64,000 nucleotides of DNA, taken from contig NZ_CP080504.1 in the NCBI RefSeq assembly GCF_020342435.1, positions 697,081 through 761,080 on the forward strand, given 5' to 3'. A program made the position numbers and the translations under genes. Of the stretch, positions 1 to 9,720 are shown one piece after another (position 1 is the first letter of the stretch; each line of letters begins with the position of its first letter). The notes beneath the pieces are model-generated. The model was given only the letters and a program-made list of their open reading frames with translations, was not told the origin of the DNA and made no database searches. This DNA is from Candidatus Vallotiella sp. (ex Adelges kitamiensis) (GTDB lineage Bacteria; Pseudomonadota; Gammaproteobacteria; Burkholderiales; Burkholderiaceae).

Positions 1-945
1 AGTTAATTTTTTTTAAAAATTTATTTTTAATACAAAAACCCAGTTTTTATATTTGAATATAAATTCAATGTATTATTATAAGTTTTTTTATAAAAACATA
101 CATAATTATTATGTATATGTAATTTTTAATTAAAAAACAATTTTTTGTATGTAAAAATTTATGAAAATATATATGTAATACTTTTACACTAATTATTAGT
201 ATCTAATTTTAATTATTATTTAATATATACTATATTAGTAGTATTAAGTTATTAGCAAGTTCTAGTTATCTTAAATACTTTCTATTGAAGACTAGCATCT
301 TTAATTATATTAAATAATAATTATTCTTCAGAATATCTGATAAAAATTATTATGCTTTTGTAGGGCACATTTATTAAGAATTAAAATAATACATATTATA
401 TTTCTATGTTATTAGAAATATAATATGATGGAACTAGTAATAATCTTTACTTGTGGTGTTAATATCAAAAATATAAAGTAATTTAGTAAATTAACTTTTA
501 AACTAAATTAATAATAAATATTATATATTATACTTATAAAGTAAGTAACATTAAATGTTATAAATAAAACTTTAAAAAGTATTTGATAATATCAATCTTT
601 TTAATATAAAAAGATTATTTAAATATATTGATTATATAGATATAATCTAGTTTTTTTATGCATGAACGTTCAATTTATAAAATATTTTAACAAAATTTTT
701 TGTGGAACTAATTTATATATTTTTGTTAAGCTTTAACTATACTAATTTTTAGATATGTCTAACCTTATTAAGGTAAGTTTAATTACTTAGTATAAAGTAC
801 TGAGTAATAATCACTAAGTATATAGATTAGGAATATTATTATTTTAATAATGATTTTAGATATCGTACTAGCTCAGTTTTTTACTTTAGATTTAATAAAA
901 TCTGTATAGTACACATAAATAAAAGCTACGTATAAAGTAGGGCTG
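1..945. other. Extremely AT-rich gene-free block
   Basis: No credible gene is seen on either strand. The block is dominated by A/T runs and short TA-rich palindromes; for example only 7 of the 60 bases at 61-120 are G or C. It is visibly poorer in G+C than most other gene-free stretches here and ends abruptly where the membrane-protein ORF begins near 946. It could be very old decayed sequence. Nothing diagnostic of an origin, such as DnaA boxes, was recognised. Confidence 0.6.
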
Positions 946-1377
946 TTATATTACTCTAGCTCGGCAAATCGACATCACTATGATGTACAATCCTGGTGAT
1001 ATAATAAACCACCCCCTACTATCGGCTGCCGCGTGGAGTGCTAACTTTAGTCCGGTAGCATGGATAAATTGTCCGATTAACCATACATTAAATAAAAAAC
1101 AAATAAGTGAAAAGCAGTATAATGTCTGCCGCAATAGTTGCGGAAATAGATGAAATGACTGACTAACCTGTGCTTGCACACCGGGCTGTATAATTAGTAG
1201 AAATAGTAGAATAATGTATAGATATGCTAACGGTGATGATATAACGTTAGTTAAGATGAGCGCGAAGCTCATTTGCGACATTACATCTAACCAACGCGCA
1301 AGCAATACTACTCCGATCGCGCGCAGTGCGAAAATTTTTGCAGTGTTTGCCCTAAAATTATGCCTTGGCCGCATCAC
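946..1377 (-). CDS. Small putative inner-membrane protein
   Basis: This is a 143-residue frame that I do not recognise as a named family. It has a basic N-terminus (Arg/Lys at residues 3-15) followed by several hydrophobic stretches, roughly residues 17-27, 36-66, 86-103 and 122-136, so it would be a three- to four-span membrane protein. Composition across the ORF is richer in G+C than the block downstream of it, as expected for sequence still under selection. It lies 150 bases beyond the end of the glycosyltransferase gene on the same strand. No catalytic motif is visible. It could be a real conserved hypothetical protein or a fragment of a larger lost gene. Confidence 0.5.
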   Translation of the reverse strand: MMRPRHNFRANTAKIFALRAIGVVLLARWLDVMSQMSFALILTNVISSPLAYLYIILLFLLIIQPGVQAQVSQSFHLFPQLLRQTLYCFSLICFLFNVWLIGQFIHATGLKLALHAAADSRGWFIISPGLYIIVMSICRARVI

Positions 1378-1530
1378 TTTCGGAAAATTATTCTCCCCGT
1401 TTGTTAAGCAGTCGCCGTTCGGCTACTGCAATTTGCACTAAAAGTGCATTACAAAGATTTTTGGTATACTATATTAGTCACTGTATCAGCAAAACTCTAA
1501 ATATTATAGCTGTAATCGATAAAAGAATAT

Positions 1531-2619
1531 CTAGGCTTTACTAAGCTTCTTTTTTGGCTGGTAATAACTATGTGTACTACTTGTACGATGGCTGTGATGA
1601 AGAAGTTCCTCATACACATGAACGTAACGCTGTGCCATCACCTTTGATGTAAAACGGGCTTCAAACGCCGCCCGCACACCGGCCCGTGATAACGTATGCA
1701 GCTGGTTCACTGCGATAACTGCACTCAACTCGTCTTCAACAATAAAGCCAGATACACCATTCTCGATTACTTCTGGTACTGATCCGCGTTTGAACGCTAT
1801 TACTGGGGTGCCACAGGCCATTGCTTCAATCATTACTAGGCCAAATGGCTCCGGCCAGTCAATCGGGAAAAGTAACGCATGTGCGCCCGATAGAAATTGG
1901 GCTTTTTCAAGCTCAGAGATCTCGCCGATATACTCAACATGTGGTAGTGACATCAGGGGCTTAATCTGTTCTTCGTAATATGTACGATCAGTTTTATCAA
2001 GCTTCGCAACAATCTTAATTTTCATAGCGCACTGTTGCGCGATTCGAATCGCGGTATCTAAACGCTTTTCCGGAGAAATACGACCTAAAAAAGCTAGATA
2101 GCTTGGCTCGATATCGGTATGTGGCTTTAGCAAATCGATAGGTAGACCGTGATGCACAGTTGAGAGCCAATTAGCCTTCGGTAGAGAGTTACGCTGGTTG
2201 TCAGAGATTGATACGACCTTAACATCTTGAAACATATTAAAAATTGGCTGTAGCTCAGGCAAGTCAAGCCGGCCGTGTAATGTTGTCAAATTCGGCACTA
2301 GCTGACGAGAAAATAATGAGAACGGATAATATTCAATATGGAAATGCAGTACATCAAACTCTTCAGACCGCCGCCGCACTTGCTCAAGAAGTAACATATG
2401 TGGTGCCATCGTGTCGCGAATCGATGGATCCAACCGCAAAGCCTGTGGCCATACTGCATCGAGCTTAGCCGATGTCTGCGAATCCCCGCTAGCAAATAGC
2501 GTCACATTATGTCCGAGTTCAACTAGTGCTTCGGTAAGATAAGATACGACGCGCTCGGTCCCACCATATAGCTTTGGTGGAACGGCCTCGTGCAACGGCG
2601 CAATTTGAGCGATTCGCAT
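1531..2619 (-). CDS. Glycosyltransferase family 4
   Basis: The 362-residue product is a GT-B fold glycosyltransferase of family 4, which transfers a sugar from an activated donor to glycans or lipids; donor and acceptor cannot be told from sequence. The N-terminal domain has the Gly-rich acceptor-side loop (PPKLYGGTERV, about residues 14-24). The C-terminal domain carries the family signature with spaced glutamates, EPFGLVMIEAMACGTPVI, near residues 258-275, which binds the nucleotide-sugar phosphates. Length is normal and the frame is intact. It stands alone, with 1.7 kb of non-coding DNA upstream. A role in surface polysaccharide synthesis is an inference. Confidence 0.85.
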   Translation of the reverse strand: MRIAQIAPLHEAVPPKLYGGTERVVSYLTEALVELGHNVTLFASGDSQTSAKLDAVWPQALRLDPSIRDTMAPHMLLLEQVRRRSEEFDVLHFHIEYYPFSLFSRQLVPNLTTLHGRLDLPELQPIFNMFQDVKVVSISDNQRNSLPKANWLSTVHHGLPIDLLKPHTDIEPSYLAFLGRISPEKRLDTAIRIAQQCAMKIKIVAKLDKTDRTYYEEQIKPLMSLPHVEYIGEISELEKAQFLSGAHALLFPIDWPEPFGLVMIEAMACGTPVIAFKRGSVPEVIENGVSGFIVEDELSAVIAVNQLHTLSRAGVRAAFEARFTSKVMAQRYVHVYEELLHHSHRTSSTHSYYQPKKKLSKA

Positions 2620-4384
2620 GTCGGTAAACTCCTAAAAAAGTCAGGCGAAGTGACTGCTGTGGTTTAATATGGGTTAAGAATCCCATTTGCAATCTGGTCC
2701 GCCCTGCTAGCGCCATTAATACGAGCACGTTCCGATTTTTTACAATAGCGCATACAGCTTACTCTCAGCTTGATTTATCTGTCGCGCTCGATAGCTTGCC
2801 TTCGAGTAAAGGGAAAGCTCTAAATACTCTAGAAATGCAGCTATTCACTATTCAGAAAAAATTCCCTAAAGTTCTCCCAGATTTTATTTAAATGGCTATA
2901 TAGCAGAATTTACGCCTGCCTTTAGAGTTTTTACTCTGTAACAATATTTAAGCACCTTACAAATCTTGCTCTATAAATCTGTTTTAGAATATTTTAGAGC
3001 TAGCAATGCAATCTAGGAGGTTGAGCTATGTGATTTAGCGTAATGCAACAAACATTTATTACAGACTAATTTTCATTGTATCTTAAAATATTTTGTTAAT
3101 AGCATGGATGCGATCTTGATAACTTTCTCGGTTAACTATTTTTATGCTTAATTATGCTAGTAGAAATCTCCGACATTCTGACGTGCGCACTACTTAAGCT
3201 TGTTTAGTGAGAGAGCCATTGCATCATTAGCCTTTTGCAATATGCAACTCATCAATAAATGATGAGCTAGACAACATGCTAAAAGGACTATAGCTGCAGT
3301 GCATAGTAATTACACCTATCACTCTCAACTGCATTACTTACCTAAACTGTACTACTACACAGAGACAGCGTGCTGGCTAGTGAGCTTACTGATTTTTAAG
3401 ACTGCAGGGACATACAAATCTTTCTGTAGTGCTGATAAATGTTATGCATCACATGTATGATATATGACAAGTCTGTCCGAAGCGGTGTAGTTACTCGCTT
3501 GAGCTGTATATTTTACTGTATCAACAATGACGATTCTTTGGAGAAAAACCTAAATAAGAATTCATCAATTTTAAGCGTGTTTTTTGTATCGATGATACAT
3601 CTGATTCTCGATTATTCTCCGTTAAATATCCAATAGTATTAATGGGATCCGACTGCCAGGCAAGTTCAGCGTTAATAAATCTGCTATACCAGATCTGGTA
3701 TAGCACTTCCATAAGGCATCATTAACTCAATCAAGAAAGATTATTTCTTTGTTATATTAAACTCTATATAAATACATAGCCTATAGCTAACCTGCTGTGT
3801 GAAATTTTCTATAGAACTTTAGACCCCTCTTCTACATGAGGGCTTTGTTGAAGCGATACTAAGGATATAACTAGAGATATAATTAACGATATACACAGGC
3901 TTCTATCTTGAAGCAAGATAGCACTGTTTTCTATATAAAAAGACAGTCAATAGCAAGCACACAAGAGAGATAAAACATTAAAACGTAGCCACTTTGATAA
4001 AATAAATATTAAGGCTATTTTCTGCATTAGATAATCGCATAAAATAGCACAATATAGGGGCAAGTAGCGGCTTATCAAAGAATAAGAGACTGAGCAGTTG
4101 CTTTTTTAAGAGATATATTTATCTTGATACATGCGCTTTATGCGCATCACACTTTCTTTAGCCAAAGAAAGTGTGTTTGAGTTTTATAACTCACGGTAAC
4201 GCATACCGAAGAATTTAGATTAATTGTATTAACTCTTTGCAGTATTTTACCTATTCTACAAAGCTGCGGATAGCACACATCTAAATATACGTTCACTATA
4301 TGCTACATTAATAGTAGATAGAAAAGCATAGCCCCGTGTATTACACTTTTTTAAAATGCTTGCAATTGAATTAATAAAAGTTTT
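2620..4384. other. Gene-free stretch, 1.7 kb
   Basis: No ORF here resembles a known protein; the 60- to 70-codon frames at 3439-3712 look random. I could not align decayed frames to any expected Burkholderia gene. One perfect inverted repeat is present (4148-4175, listed separately). It is probably eroded coding sequence. Confidence 0.5.
4148..4175 (+). terminator. Orphan 12-bp perfect hairpin
   Basis: Arms cacactttcttt (4148-4159) and aaagaaagtgtg (4164-4175) are perfectly complementary around a 4-base loop, with a T-rich stretch following on the plus strand. It has the form of a Rho-independent terminator, but no intact plus-strand gene precedes it. It may be the terminator left behind by a lost gene. 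Confidence 0.45.
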
Positions 4385-4458
4385 TGGAGGCGCGAGCCGG
4401 AGTCGAACCGGCCTAAACGGCTTTGCAGGCCGCGGCATAACCGCTTTGCTATCGCGCC
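4385..4458 (-). tRNA. tRNA-Cys (GCA)
   Basis: The minus strand folds as a complete cloverleaf: acceptor GGCGCGA pairs with TCGCGCC, the anticodon loop reads CTGCAAA (anticodon GCA), a GTTCGACTC T-loop is present, the discriminator base is U73 as usual for cysteine tRNA, and CCA is encoded. It is co-oriented with tRNA-Gly, 8 bases downstream of it, an arrangement that follows pgsA in Burkholderia. Confidence 0.97.
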
Positions 4459-4466
4459 GTAATATT

Positions 4467-4542
4467 TGGAGCGGGAGACGAGTCTCGAACTCGCGACCTC
4501 AACCTTGGCAAGGTTGCGCTCTACCAGCTGAGCTACTCCCGC
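4467..4542 (-). tRNA. tRNA-Gly (GCC)
   Basis: The minus strand gives a complete tRNA: acceptor GCGGGAG with CTCCCGC, D-loop AGCTCAGCTGGTAGAGC, anticodon loop TTGCCAA (GCC), T-arm GAGTTCGAGACTC, and encoded CCA. It lies between pgsA and tRNA-Cys on the same strand and probably shares a transcript with them. Confidence 0.97.
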
Positions 4543-4669
4543 ATAATTACATTCCCCACTAATGCGTTTACAGGAAAACTTTGACAGTATGCGAGTAGTA
4601 AAACACAGTGTCAAGAATTAAGGTCAACGTAAATATTTGTGCGATCAGAAAAATTAGCTGGCAGTCCTA

Positions 4670-5260
4670 TCAGCAAGATGTTCGATCGCGAATCTGGGGC
4701 CAGGCTAATTTCATATAATATAGCATTGAGCAGATTGTTAGCAATGCTGCTAGGTAGAGCAGCATTGCTCCTAGAACACGTGTGTTAACTGCAAACCACC
4801 CCAGTATGCTAATCGGTGCATAGTACAGTAACATCGGGATTGCAATCATCTGGCATACAGTCTTAAACTTACCCAAAAAGTTAACGGCGACTCTCTCGGA
4901 TGCGCCAACATGCGCCATCCATTCACGCAGTGCAGAAATCGCAATTTCACGCCCCACGATTACCAGAGCAACCGCTGCATCAAGGCGAAACAACTGCACT
5001 AGGATCAATAGTGTGGCAGTTACCATTAGTTTATCCGCAACCGGATCAAGAAAGGCGCCGAATACTGATGTTTGATTTAGTTTGCGCGCTAAGAATCCAT
5101 CAAACCAATCGGTTAACGCTGCTAGAGTGAAGATGGCCGCAGCTATCTTATTCTTGTTTTGCAGGGTGCATATTATATTGGGAAGATAGTATATACCAAC
5201 GATTAACGGGATCAGAACGATCCGTAACCACGTTAGGAAAATCGGTAAATTAAGGGGCAT
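4670..5260 (-). CDS. pgsA: CDP-diacylglycerol-glycerol-3-phosphate phosphatidyltransferase
   Basis: PgsA makes phosphatidylglycerophosphate from CDP-diacylglycerol and glycerol-3-phosphate at the inner membrane, the first committed step to phosphatidylglycerol and cardiolipin. The 196-residue product has the full CDP-alcohol phosphatidyltransferase signature: D51, D54-G55, A58-R59, G68, D72 and D76. Several hydrophobic membrane segments flank it. Length is normal and the frame is intact. It is followed by tRNA-Gly and tRNA-Cys as in Burkholderia, and upstream the ancestral uvrC is a ruin. Its activity complements plsX and the fab genes elsewhere in the window. Confidence 0.96.
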   Translation of the reverse strand: MPLNLPIFLTWLRIVLIPLIVGIYYLPNIICTLQNKNKIAAAIFTLAALTDWFDGFLARKLNQTSVFGAFLDPVADKLMVTATLLILVQLFRLDAAVALVIVGREIAISALREWMAHVGASERVAVNFLGKFKTVCQMIAIPMLLYYAPISILGWFAVNTRVLGAMLLYLAALLTICSMLYYMKLAWPQIRDRTSC

Positions 5261-5284
5261 CGAAGCAAACTAGCGATAAAAAGT

Positions 5285-7330
5285 TACGCACAATTGATAT
5301 TGTGCCGCGTGATCGAGCGCCTCACAAGCAAGCATCGGATATTGGCTATTCTTAGTACAATTAACGTGTGTCTTGGACGCGTTTATGACGCATACCGTGA
5401 TAGCAACATGATAAATCTCATCGCGAATCTGAGGAGCTAGCATTAGTACACACGCTCTTGGCTCAAATCAAGCGATGAGCAACCACCCGCGAAATCTAGG
5501 GTCTCTAGACAAACTTTGTGACTTTCATTTTCATGATACCGACTAACACGCTAGCGTCCAACATTAGTTCAGTGAAAATCTAGCGACCGGTCTCGATCTG
5601 CTGTTTACAGCTGTAAATTAAGATAATATGTAGTAGAAAACTAGTACTTTCAACTATCTGAACTATGAGCTGAACACCATAGTCAGATGTAGCATCAGAA
5701 GCTGTTTAGACCTTATTAGGCAAAGATGTGATGCGCTAGCCAACTACGATATTCTCTTCTTATAGTTCTTATAGCGTTGTATAAGCACCCGCTGTATAGC
5801 AGTGGCAGTCATTCTCGGTGTGACCCCCATGGTATTCAGTAATGGTGCTCAACGGGCTGCATACCGTACTAATGATAGTAAACAATATTAAAGCTTAGGT
5901 TGCTTCGCACTATCGTATTCAAAATACTAAAATATTTAATGTGCAATGGTGATAAGTCCTCTAACCTAATTGATAGCACATGAGCAAGCGCGTGCTTTCT
6001 AAGCATCCTGTTAGGATAGTAGATAAACTATTACAAGTTGCGCATTTTTCGCTATCAAAATCTGTATGCTTCTGATTTTATGTCTACTAAATCAATAAGA
6101 CTGCATGCCCGTACTGATCTTCTAAACGTTCATTAGCTTATTTATCAGCGGTACATAGCCGATGACAATCACCAGTGGAACCGAATGGCTAAGATAGTAA
6201 CCTATGCAATGTGCGCTTGGACCTTTGCTTCGATACAATTCCACTCTTTCTTCTATATGCTATAGCTCGCTATCAAAACAGTGTCTTCCGCAGCCTTGCA
6301 TATCGAGGTAAGGTACCACCCTTCAGATTCATCGACGTCCTTAGGACAATTACCGTTTTCTAAAGCAATTTCCGAGGCTTTCAGGGTCTTTTCTAAACCA
6401 ATTTCATCTGAATATAGCCGGTGCGATCTTAACGAGGGATTGAAAATCAGTCTTGTCAGTAAGATAACGTCTATCACGTACCATAGCTAATTTATGCATA
6501 CATGCCCCATTTACAAAACTACCGCAAGGATATACCGGCATCGCCGCTTCCAGGCTTTTCTTTAATATTAAACTCTTACTAGTACAGCACATACGATAGT
6601 GAAGTAATCTGATTGCGTACCGTTACGCTTATTCAAATTTTAAGTATGGCACGCATAACTATGCGTTTTATTTTTCAGATCTTTTATCGTCTCATGTTAG
6701 CTTTCCTCAAGAAAGCGTACCGTATTTTCACGTCTCGCGCATGGTCTTCATATCAGATGCACCGATACAGAGCGCAGTACAGCAGATAATCTAGTACAGC
6801 AGACTGGGTCGAGTCTGTTTGCCAAATACTGATGTAAGTGTATAATCTAAATTTGTATTAAAAGGTGCTGATACTTCCTCGCACACTATATTCCCTCAGG
6901 AATAGTTTGAAATACTACGCCATTCTTGTTGACGTGCCAGGACAGTATGGCATACGTAGGAGGCAATACCCAGTAAGTTTTAATACGGATACGATTTGGC
7001 ACCGAGAAATAAGCTACTATAGCTCGTCTTTAATTCTGTAATGACTTTATTACTCTAGAAATAACGCCTCTGCTTTAGATAAAAGCGCTGTGATTGTGGT
7101 GTGCATAATACACCGGATTATTAATTAATTCGATACACGGGGTAATTAGCGTTTTTCAAAAAGAGATCTAGATGTACGCTTTTTTAAAGTTCCTTCTTTA
7201 CTCATATACAACACAGTACGTTGTACGTTGTAATAGCGATATACGCTAAGAAAATACAAAAACTATAATGATATATTTAAGATCGCAACTCATATCAGGC
7301 TCATCATCGAATTGATGAATAAATAATTAA
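5285..7330 (-). pseudogene. uvrC: Decayed uvrC (excinuclease ABC subunit C)
   Basis: The 2.1-kb gap between pgsA and earP still holds a readable uvrC, broken by many stops and frameshifts. Reading the minus strand from high to low coordinates, blocks aligning to UvrC appear in correct order: TVLYMSKEGTLKKR (near 7190-7235; family has VLYVGKA..LKKR), SKAEALFLE (near 7055-7080; family SEAEALLLE), KSYPY (near 6985), TRPSLLY with following CCTA (near 6790-6815; family TRPCLLHQIGRCTA) and LAMVRDRRYLTDK (6452-6490; family LAMVRGGRHLGDK). The length is close to an intact uvrC, so decay was mostly by point mutation and small indels. Boundaries are approximate. The gene precedes pgsA in Burkholderia, which supports the call. 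Nucleotide excision repair by UvrABC cannot work from this copy. Confidence 0.9.
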
Positions 7331-7426
7331 GTTATGTAAAGAATGTTAGATGCAACTTGCACGTTGTATAGAACTTGTGTTTTAAGATAAGAAGCCTAGA
7401 TTATTCGTCAAAAACCCGCTAGTCAT

Positions 7427-8650
7427 GTGCATTCTTCTATATCCTCCTGCCTAAATATACTCGTTAAATCTCGTGCGCCACTCGTATGCCACATTTTTTG
7501 CAAAGTTATCGACAATTTTGGCGATGCTGGTGTCTGCTGGCGGCTTGCTCGGCAGTTAGCGAGCCAATATAGATGGCAAGTGCACCTATTTATCGATAAA
7601 TTAGCTACACTAGCGTGCTTAGCGCCGGGGTTAGATACTACGTGTGATCAGCAGGTGCTAGCCGGCGTTTTTATTGAACGCTGGCATAAATTTCGATTTA
7701 CTAAGCCCCGCGCGTTTTCAATAAATAATGCTGATGTTGTGATTGAGGCATTTGCTTGCCACTTGCCGCCGTTATATCTTGCTGCAATAGCACAACGCCC
7801 GTCGCGGGTGGCTTGGATTAACCTTGAATACCTGTCATCAGAAAACTGGGTAACAGATTTTCATTTACGCACGTCGCCCCATCCTTACTATGCTCTGACC
7901 AAAACGTTCTTCTTTCCTGGCCTTAACGCCCACTCTGGAGGAGTGCTTTGTGAACAAAACTTAGACGCACAACGTCGTGCTTTTATAGAATCGGAATCTG
8001 AAAGATCATGCTGGTGGGCAACTTTTGGGATACCAAAGCCCGATCCGACTGCGATAATCGTATCCCTATTCTCCTATGAAAATCTTGCCCTTGACGGGCT
8101 ACTTGAGCAATGGCGTGATGGAACAGATCCCCTGGTACTACTTATTCCAGAGGGGCAGGTATCTAAGTCTACGGCCCGGTTTTTCAACCGCTCTGCGGGA
8201 CTTTCAACATTTACAGCAGGCACGAGCGTAAACGTATGCGCGCTGAGCGCCTATGTGTTGCCGTTTATCAGTCAGATTGACTACGATAAACTATTATGGA
8301 GCGCCGATGTGAACTTTGTGCGTGGCGAAGATTCGTTTGTGCGCGCGCAGTGGGCACGTAAACCATTCATCTGGCACGTGTATCCACAGACGAATAATGT
8401 ACACTTATTAAAATTAGATGCAGCCCTTTCATATATCGGATCGACACTAGAACCATGCCCTCGCGATGCATTAATACGCTTCTGGCATGCATGGAATGGC
8501 AATATAACCTATGGTTTACCAGATTGGAGAGATTTTATCCAGTATCGAGAGGCTTTTGAGTCACGTGCACATACATGGGCAGATGAGCTGTCTTCTATAG
8601 GTGACTTAGCTGAACATCTATCTGTATTCGTCCAAAATATATTAAAATAA
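7427..8650 (+). CDS. earP: EF-P arginine rhamnosyltransferase EarP
   Basis: EarP transfers rhamnose from dTDP-rhamnose to an arginine of elongation factor P, activating it for rescue of ribosomes stalled on polyproline. The 407-residue product carries the diagnostic N-terminal segment FCKVIDNFGDAGVCWRLARQ (about residues 24-43), in which the acidic residue of the NFGD loop is catalytic in the family. The C-terminal GT-B nucleotide-sugar site is represented by the FVRGEDSFVRAQWARKPFIW region. The gene is intact and is followed at 96 bases by efp, whose target arginine is present. Start: the first in-frame Met precedes the conserved domain by about 20 residues. The presence of a dTDP-rhamnose pathway elsewhere is inferred. 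Confidence 0.95.
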   Translation: MHSSISSCLNILVKSRAPLVCHIFCKVIDNFGDAGVCWRLARQLASQYRWQVHLFIDKLATLACLAPGLDTTCDQQVLAGVFIERWHKFRFTKPRAFSINNADVVIEAFACHLPPLYLAAIAQRPSRVAWINLEYLSSENWVTDFHLRTSPHPYYALTKTFFFPGLNAHSGGVLCEQNLDAQRRAFIESESERSCWWATFGIPKPDPTAIIVSLFSYENLALDGLLEQWRDGTDPLVLLIPEGQVSKSTARFFNRSAGLSTFTAGTSVNVCALSAYVLPFISQIDYDKLLWSADVNFVRGEDSFVRAQWARKPFIWHVYPQTNNVHLLKLDAALSYIGSTLEPCPRDALIRFWHAWNGNITYGLPDWRDFIQYREAFESRAHTWADELSSIGDLAEHLSVFVQNILK

Positions 8651-8745
8651 TAGGTTTAGGGGTCTAAATTGATTACCAGACTACCCAAGTGCAGGGCATG
8701 CGGTTAGTCTATTCGTCGTACCTATTTATCAGACAAGACAATGTT

Positions 8746-9303
8746 ATGAAGACTGCTCAAGAGCTGCGTACTGGGAACGTTATAATACTCACTGGTAATC
8801 CTATGGTTGTTCAAAAGACTGAGTATAATAAATCAGGCCGCAATGCCGCAGTCGTCAAGCTAAAGCTTGAAAACTTATTGACCGGAGCTATAAACGAATT
8901 AGTTTACAAAGCTGACGACAAGTTTATCGTAGTCGTTCTTGACCGAAAAAAAGTTACATATTCGTATTTTTCTAATCCAATGTATGTCTTTATGGATGCC
9001 GACTATAATCAGTACGAAGTTGAAGGCGAGATGATGGGTGATGCGTTACTCTATCTTAAAGATGGCATGACATGTGAGATTATATTCTATAACAACAAGG
9101 CAATCTCAGTGGAGTTGCCGACCATGCTAGTACGTGAAATTGTCTACACAGAACCGGCAATCAAGGGTGATACCTCTTCTGGAAAAATACTTAAGAATGC
9201 CAAACTGGCTACTGGCTTTGAACTGCAAGTTCCGCTATTTTGTAATATCGGTGACAAGATTGAGATTGATACACGTACTCATGAATATCGCAGCCGCGCA
9301 TAA
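8746..9303 (+). CDS. efp: Elongation factor P
   Basis: EF-P binds between the ribosomal P and E sites and speeds peptide bonds at consecutive prolines. The 185-residue product starts [12 protein letters not shown], matching the family; a longer frame opening at 8689 adds 19 unrelated residues and is rejected. All three beta-barrel domains are present. The exposed loop has NKSGRN with arginine at position 32, the residue EarP rhamnosylates in Pseudomonas and Burkholderia, rather than the lysine used by the EpmA/EpmB system. The C-terminal signature ([17 protein letters not shown]) is intact. It sits directly after earP, so modifier and substrate are probably co-transcribed. Confidence 0.97.
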   Translation: MKTAQELRTGNVIILTGNPMVVQKTEYNKSGRNAAVVKLKLENLLTGAINELVYKADDKFIVVVLDRKKVTYSYFSNPMYVFMDADYNQYEVEGEMMGDALLYLKDGMTCEIIFYNNKAISVELPTMLVREIVYTEPAIKGDTSSGKILKNAKLATGFELQVPLFCNIGDKIEIDTRTHEYRSRA

Positions 9304-9720
9304 TAGAGTCTTGATTATTCTTAAATCTAGGTCGCACCGAATTGCCGATACTATCAGCCCGGTCCCTAAAAAGATACATTAGTATTAATTTTCTCCATGT
9401 TGCCGGGAATGAAACATTTATATGATAAGTTTCCAAAGAACTTACATTCTGCTGGATAGGTGGTACCCGGCATCTATAAATCTCTAAGCACTAATTCCCG
9501 AGTTATTGATAACATTTCTGCTATTTGGCAGATTTAGCAAGAGTATCAAAGCGATAACTATTTATTTTGAGGACTAAAACGCACTAAATAAGTACGATAA
9601 AATTACTTAAAATGGGATCATTCATTCTTTAGAATGAGTAGTTCTTCTATATAGAATTGACTATAAATCGCAGAAAAATAATAAGTTTCAGTAAAAAAGA
9701 ATCAGGCCGATTTACCCTGT
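9304..9720. other. Intergenic, convergent efp / nagZ
   Basis: These 417 bases lie between two converging genes. Overlapping short frames near 9134-9436 are shadows of efp. I see no clear terminator hairpin and no recognisable fossil. Confidence 0.4.

Noticed and set aside
6253-6592. Three 60-75 codon frames on both strands
   Set aside because: The minus-strand ones contain pieces of decayed uvrC (LAMVRDRRYLTDK) and the plus one is its shadow; none is an independent gene.
8689-8745. N-terminal extension of EF-P
   Set aside because: The 19 extra residues are not part of the family; the ATG at 8746 begins the conserved sequence.
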